Assembly (NCBI GenBank): GCA_965222835.1
Contig: CBDCUQ010000003.1
Span: 248,001 to 312,000 of the forward strand
Length of the DNA: 64,000 bases
Direction of reading: 5' to 3'
From: CBDCUQ01 sp965222835
Lineage (GTDB): Bacteria > Pseudomonadota > Alphaproteobacteria > Rhizobiales > Hyphomicrobiaceae
Below, in pieces: positions 61,321 to 64,000 of this stretch. Position numbers and translations under genes: made by a program. Every line of letters begins with the position of its first letter. Position 1 is the stretch's first letter. The notes below the pieces were generated by a model, which made no database searches, was not told the origin of the DNA, and saw only the letters and a list, made by a program, of their open reading frames with translations.

Positions 61321-62679
61321 GTGCACGCTAATTGCCCTAGTATTGATACCTGGCACGCCAGCGTTCCGCGCAATGCGAAGCCTGCAGCATACTTCGGGAT
61401 TGGCGTCCTGCTGGTGTGGGGTCTTGGCTTCGGGCTGTGGGCGGGGTTTGCGCCGATCGACGGTGCCGTCGTGGCGCCCGGCAGCTTTGTGGCAACCGGC
61501 GAAAATAAGCACATCCAACACCTCGAAGGGGGCATCGTGCGCGATATTCTGGTGCATGAAGGCCAGCTTGTCGAAAAAGGCGATGTGTTAATCCGTCTCG
61601 ATGACACGGTGGCCAACGCCAAGGTCAAACGGCTCAACAAGCGCTATTACCAGCTTCTTGCTATGCAGGCGCGATTGCGGGCCGAAGCGCGGTTCGCGTC
61701 TGAACTGGTTCTGCCGCCTGAACTTCTCAAGGCAGTCGACGATCCGAACGTCGCGACCATGATCGCGCTGCAGAAGGATGAACTCGACGCGCGCCAAACT
61801 AAGATCGGTGCCGAGATCGAGGTCCTGAACAAAGAGATCGCGGGCATCAACGAAACGATCGCTGGCTATAAGGCACAGGTTGCCGCCACTGATCAGCAGT
61901 TGAAACTTTTTCGGCAGGAACGCGCAGATAAGGAAGAGCTTCTCAAGCGTTCACTTGTGCGGCGCACGGATGTGCTGGCTTTGCAACGCGCTGATGCCCG
62001 GCTTGCCGGCGATCTCGGTCAGTTCATGTCGCGCATCGCCGATTCCAAGGAACGGATCGCGCGGGCGGAGCAGCAAATCGCCCATATCCGATCCGCCACC
62101 GTGCAACGTGCCATCGAGGAATTGCGTGGGACAGAAGCCGAAATTCAGGACATCAATGAACAAGTCCGTGCGGCCCGTGATGTGGCCGCCCGTGTCGAGG
62201 TCAAGGCGCCGGTTCGCGGTATTGTCGTCAAGCTCAATCAGCACACGCCGGGCGGTGTCGTCGGCTCAGGTGCCACGATTGTCGAGCTTCTGCCGGTGAA
62301 CGCCGAACTCATTATCGAGTCCCGCGTGCTGCCTTCCGACATCTCCAATGTCAAAGAGGGGCAAGAGGCCTTGGTGCGTATTGCCGCGCTTAATCATCGC
62401 AGCACGCCGATGATCAAAGGCAAGGTTGTCTATGTCTCGGCCGACGCGGTGAGCGAAAACGACACGCGGGCTCTTGCCCGATTACCCAACGCCGCGCACG
62501 GTATGTTCGTCCTGCGGATCCGGCTTGACGAAGCGGACCTCAATGCAAAGGCGCCGGACTTCCAGCCGACGCCCGGCATGCCCGGTGATGTGTTCGTCAA
62601 GACCGGTGAGCGCACGTTCTTCCAGTATCTGATGAAGCCTTTGACCGACAGCTTCTCCAAGGCGTTCCGCGAGCAATAG
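61321..62679 (+). CDS. HlyD/PrtE-family type I secretion membrane fusion protein
   Basis: The 452-residue protein has a short cytoplasmic start, a membrane helix (AYFGIGVLLVWGLGFGLWAGF) and a first lipoyl half (VVAPGSFVATGENKHIQHLEGGIV). A long coiled coil follows (about residues 100-280), then the second lipoyl half and a beta-barrel (VKAPVRGIVVKLNQHTPGGVV), ending near MKPLTDSFSKAF. It bridges the ABC transporter and the outer-membrane channel. It starts with GTG 32 bases after the transporter stop, and no tolC homolog is in the window. Confidence 0.94.
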   Translation: MHANCPSIDTWHASVPRNAKPAAYFGIGVLLVWGLGFGLWAGFAPIDGAVVAPGSFVATGENKHIQHLEGGIVRDILVHEGQLVEKGDVLIRLDDTVANAKVKRLNKRYYQLLAMQARLRAEARFASELVLPPELLKAVDDPNVATMIALQKDELDARQTKIGAEIEVLNKEIAGINETIAGYKAQVAATDQQLKLFRQERADKEELLKRSLVRRTDVLALQRADARLAGDLGQFMSRIADSKERIARAEQQIAHIRSATVQRAIEELRGTEAEIQDINEQVRAARDVAARVEVKAPVRGIVVKLNQHTPGGVVGSGATIVELLPVNAELIIESRVLPSDISNVKEGQEALVRIAALNHRSTPMIKGKVVYVSADAVSENDTRALARLPNAAHGMFVLRIRLDEADLNAKAPDFQPTPGMPGDVFVKTGERTFFQYLMKPLTDSFSKAFREQ

Positions 62680-62696
62680 TGAGCGCTGTTGGTTCG

Positions 62697-63320
62697 CTAG
62701 CGCGCCAATTCCTTGAGACCGCGCCGGATGAGCTTTGCGGTGTCGGCATCCTTGCCGAGATCTTTGACGGCGGTGGCAACGGCTAGTGACGCCTGGGCGG
62801 GGTTGTAGCCGAGGTTGTTCAAGGCGGATATGGCTTCGGCGGCGGCGTCTCCTTCGGCTGGCGCCATTGCCACGCTGTTGGCAGCGCTTGCAGGGGGCAC
62901 GTTGAGCCCGGCAATCGACAAGGCCGGCGCTTTGTCTTTGAGCTCGGCGGTGATCCGCTGCGCCAGTTTCTTGCCGACCCCGGGAGACTGCTCGATCGCA
63001 GCCCAATTCTGTAGGGCGATGGCGTTGGCGAGATCGGCTGGCGAGAGTGTGCCAAGTACGGCAAGCGCCACTTTTGATCCGACTCCCTGGATATTCTGCA
63101 GTGTGCGGAACCACGTGCGTTCCACTTCGCTTTGAAATCCGAACAACCGGATCGCATCCTCACGCACATGCGTGTCGATGGTGAGGGCGACCTCCTCGCC
63201 GAGTTTCAAATTGCGCAATGTTTGCGCCGACAGTTGCACCTCGTAGCCGACGCCGTTCACGTCGATGATGGCATGGCTTTCTCCGATGGCATCGACCTTG
63301 CCGCGCAACTTACCGATCAT
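62697..63320 (-). CDS. ruvA: Holliday junction branch migration protein RuvA
   Basis: The 207-residue protein begins MIGKLRGKVDAIGESHAIIDVNGVGYEV, the RuvA OB fold. Helix-hairpin-helix segments follow (IQGVGSKVALAVLGTL and SPGVGKKLAQRIT), then domain III (ALNNLGYNPAQASLAV). It binds four-way junctions and directs the RuvB motor. Its start overlaps the ruvC stop by 4 bases. ruvB is not downstream here because the type I genes converge on it. Confidence 0.97.
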   Translation of the reverse strand: MIGKLRGKVDAIGESHAIIDVNGVGYEVQLSAQTLRNLKLGEEVALTIDTHVREDAIRLFGFQSEVERTWFRTLQNIQGVGSKVALAVLGTLSPADLANAIALQNWAAIEQSPGVGKKLAQRITAELKDKAPALSIAGLNVPPASAANSVAMAPAEGDAAAEAISALNNLGYNPAQASLAVATAVKDLGKDADTAKLIRRGLKELAR

Positions 63321-63847
63321 GTGACGGCGCTCCCGCTGCGCGTCGCAGCAGCCGCCAACTGGCGCACGCTGCGATGATTGGCATGACAGATGGCGATGGC
63401 CAGAGCATCTGCTTCATCGGCGCTTTCAACTTTGGCCTTGGGTAAGAGGAACCCGATCATGGCCTCGATTTGTCGCTTCTCGGCATGCCCGGCCCCGACC
63501 ACGGACTTCTTGATGAGATTCGGAGGGTATTCGGCCACACGCAGTCCCTTTGTGGCGGGAGCAAGTAAGGCCATGCCGCGGGCTTGCCCTAGCTTCAATG
63601 TCGCCCGTGCATTGTCGTTGACGAAGGTTTCTTCGACGGCGGCTTCGTCCGGGTTGTAACTCTGGATCACACCCGACAACCCTTCGAACAGGGCACAAAG
63701 ACGATAGGCCAGATCGTCGGCCGCCGCTGACGTGATGAGACCTGAGTCGACATAGGTCAGGCGTACGCCATCGGTGTCGATGATGCCCCATCCCGTGCGC
63801 CGAAGGCCGGGATCGATGCCAATTATGCGGACCGGTCTCCCAATCAT
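63317..63847 (-). CDS. ruvC: Holliday junction resolvase RuvC
   Basis: The 176-residue RNase H-fold nuclease begins MIGRPVRIIGIDPGLRRTGW with the first catalytic Asp. It continues with AAVEETFVN (Glu), KKSVVGAGHAEKRQI, and DEADALAIAICHA carrying the last catalytic acidic residues. It cuts Holliday junctions symmetrically together with RuvAB. The region 63848-64000 upstream shows no gene I can support. Confidence 0.97.
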   Translation of the reverse strand: MIGRPVRIIGIDPGLRRTGWGIIDTDGVRLTYVDSGLITSAAADDLAYRLCALFEGLSGVIQSYNPDEAAVEETFVNDNARATLKLGQARGMALLAPATKGLRVAEYPPNLIKKSVVGAGHAEKRQIEAMIGFLLPKAKVESADEADALAIAICHANHRSVRQLAAAATRSGSAVT

Positions 63848-64000
63848 GGGACGCCCATAGCATGGCTTGTGATTCGGCGCTGCCCTCTCGGGTCCACACG
63901 TGGCGGGGCTTCGTTCCCGGCCATAAAAACCGGCCCGGGATGCGGTGTCTAACCCGCCAATTTGCGCCTCAAATACGGGGTCAAGGTTGTGCCGTTCCGG

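Overview
The window looks like chromosomal DNA from a metabolically versatile, cytochrome-rich alphaproteobacterium, most likely of the Hyphomicrobiales (Hyphomicrobium/Rhodomicrobium-like). This is inferred from the FixK/cbb3 (ccoNOQP-ccoGHIS) organisation, the metal-switched HemB, the PrtD/HlyD type I exporter, tandem universal stress proteins and host-attachment/CHAD-type accessory proteins. It cannot be proved from sequence reading alone. I see no insertion sequence, prophage or CRISPR array.

Layout. (1) 1-5766, minus strand: an electron-transfer operon with a four-cluster ferredoxin subunit (cut by the window edge), a Tat-exported DMSO-reductase-family molybdoenzyme, a small lipoprotein, a membrane-anchored pentaheme cytochrome c, a secreted Gly-Met-X repeat protein and a short secreted protein. 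(2) 5767-15023: tRNA-Pro(CGG), a 55-residue secreted protein, an MBL-fold hydrolase, DUF1499, a degenerate EEP-fold protein, CHAD, HemH, an SPFH/NfeD pair and KdsD. (3) 15216-31701: an exopolysaccharide region with an outer-membrane barrel, a Wza-like exporter, a Wzy-like polymerase, a Wzz-like co-polymerase, a priming sugar transferase, five other glycosyltransferases and a deacetylase. hemB is embedded in it and an unusual lipoprotein closes it. (4) 31858-51406: a low-oxygen island. It holds the cbb3 oxidase and its assembly genes, a PAS hybrid kinase, an OmpR-type regulator, a FixK-like Crp/Fnr regulator, Hsp20, Usp, an EEP nuclease, a host-attachment protein, a phosphotransferase/P-loop kinase fusion and a cytochrome c. 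Five FixK/FNR-type palindromes lie in its intergenic regions. (5) 51407-62679: a structured non-coding leader, a 1544-residue glycine-rich protein built as A-B-A-B modules, a 749-residue companion protein and a dedicated type I ABC exporter with its membrane-fusion protein. (6) 62697-63847: ruvA and ruvC.

How the parts may work together. The cbb3 oxidase, its copper and haem assembly factors and the stress proteins read as one FixK-controlled microoxic programme, with HemB and HemH supplying haem. The exopolysaccharide region and the type I exporter both build extracellular material.

Two regions look most novel. One is the type I system exporting a giant A-B-A-B glycine/aspartate/asparagine-rich protein without recognisable RTX repeats. 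The other is the molybdoenzyme/pentaheme/Met-rich operon, which may reduce methionine sulfoxide or handle a metal or oxidant in the periplasm.
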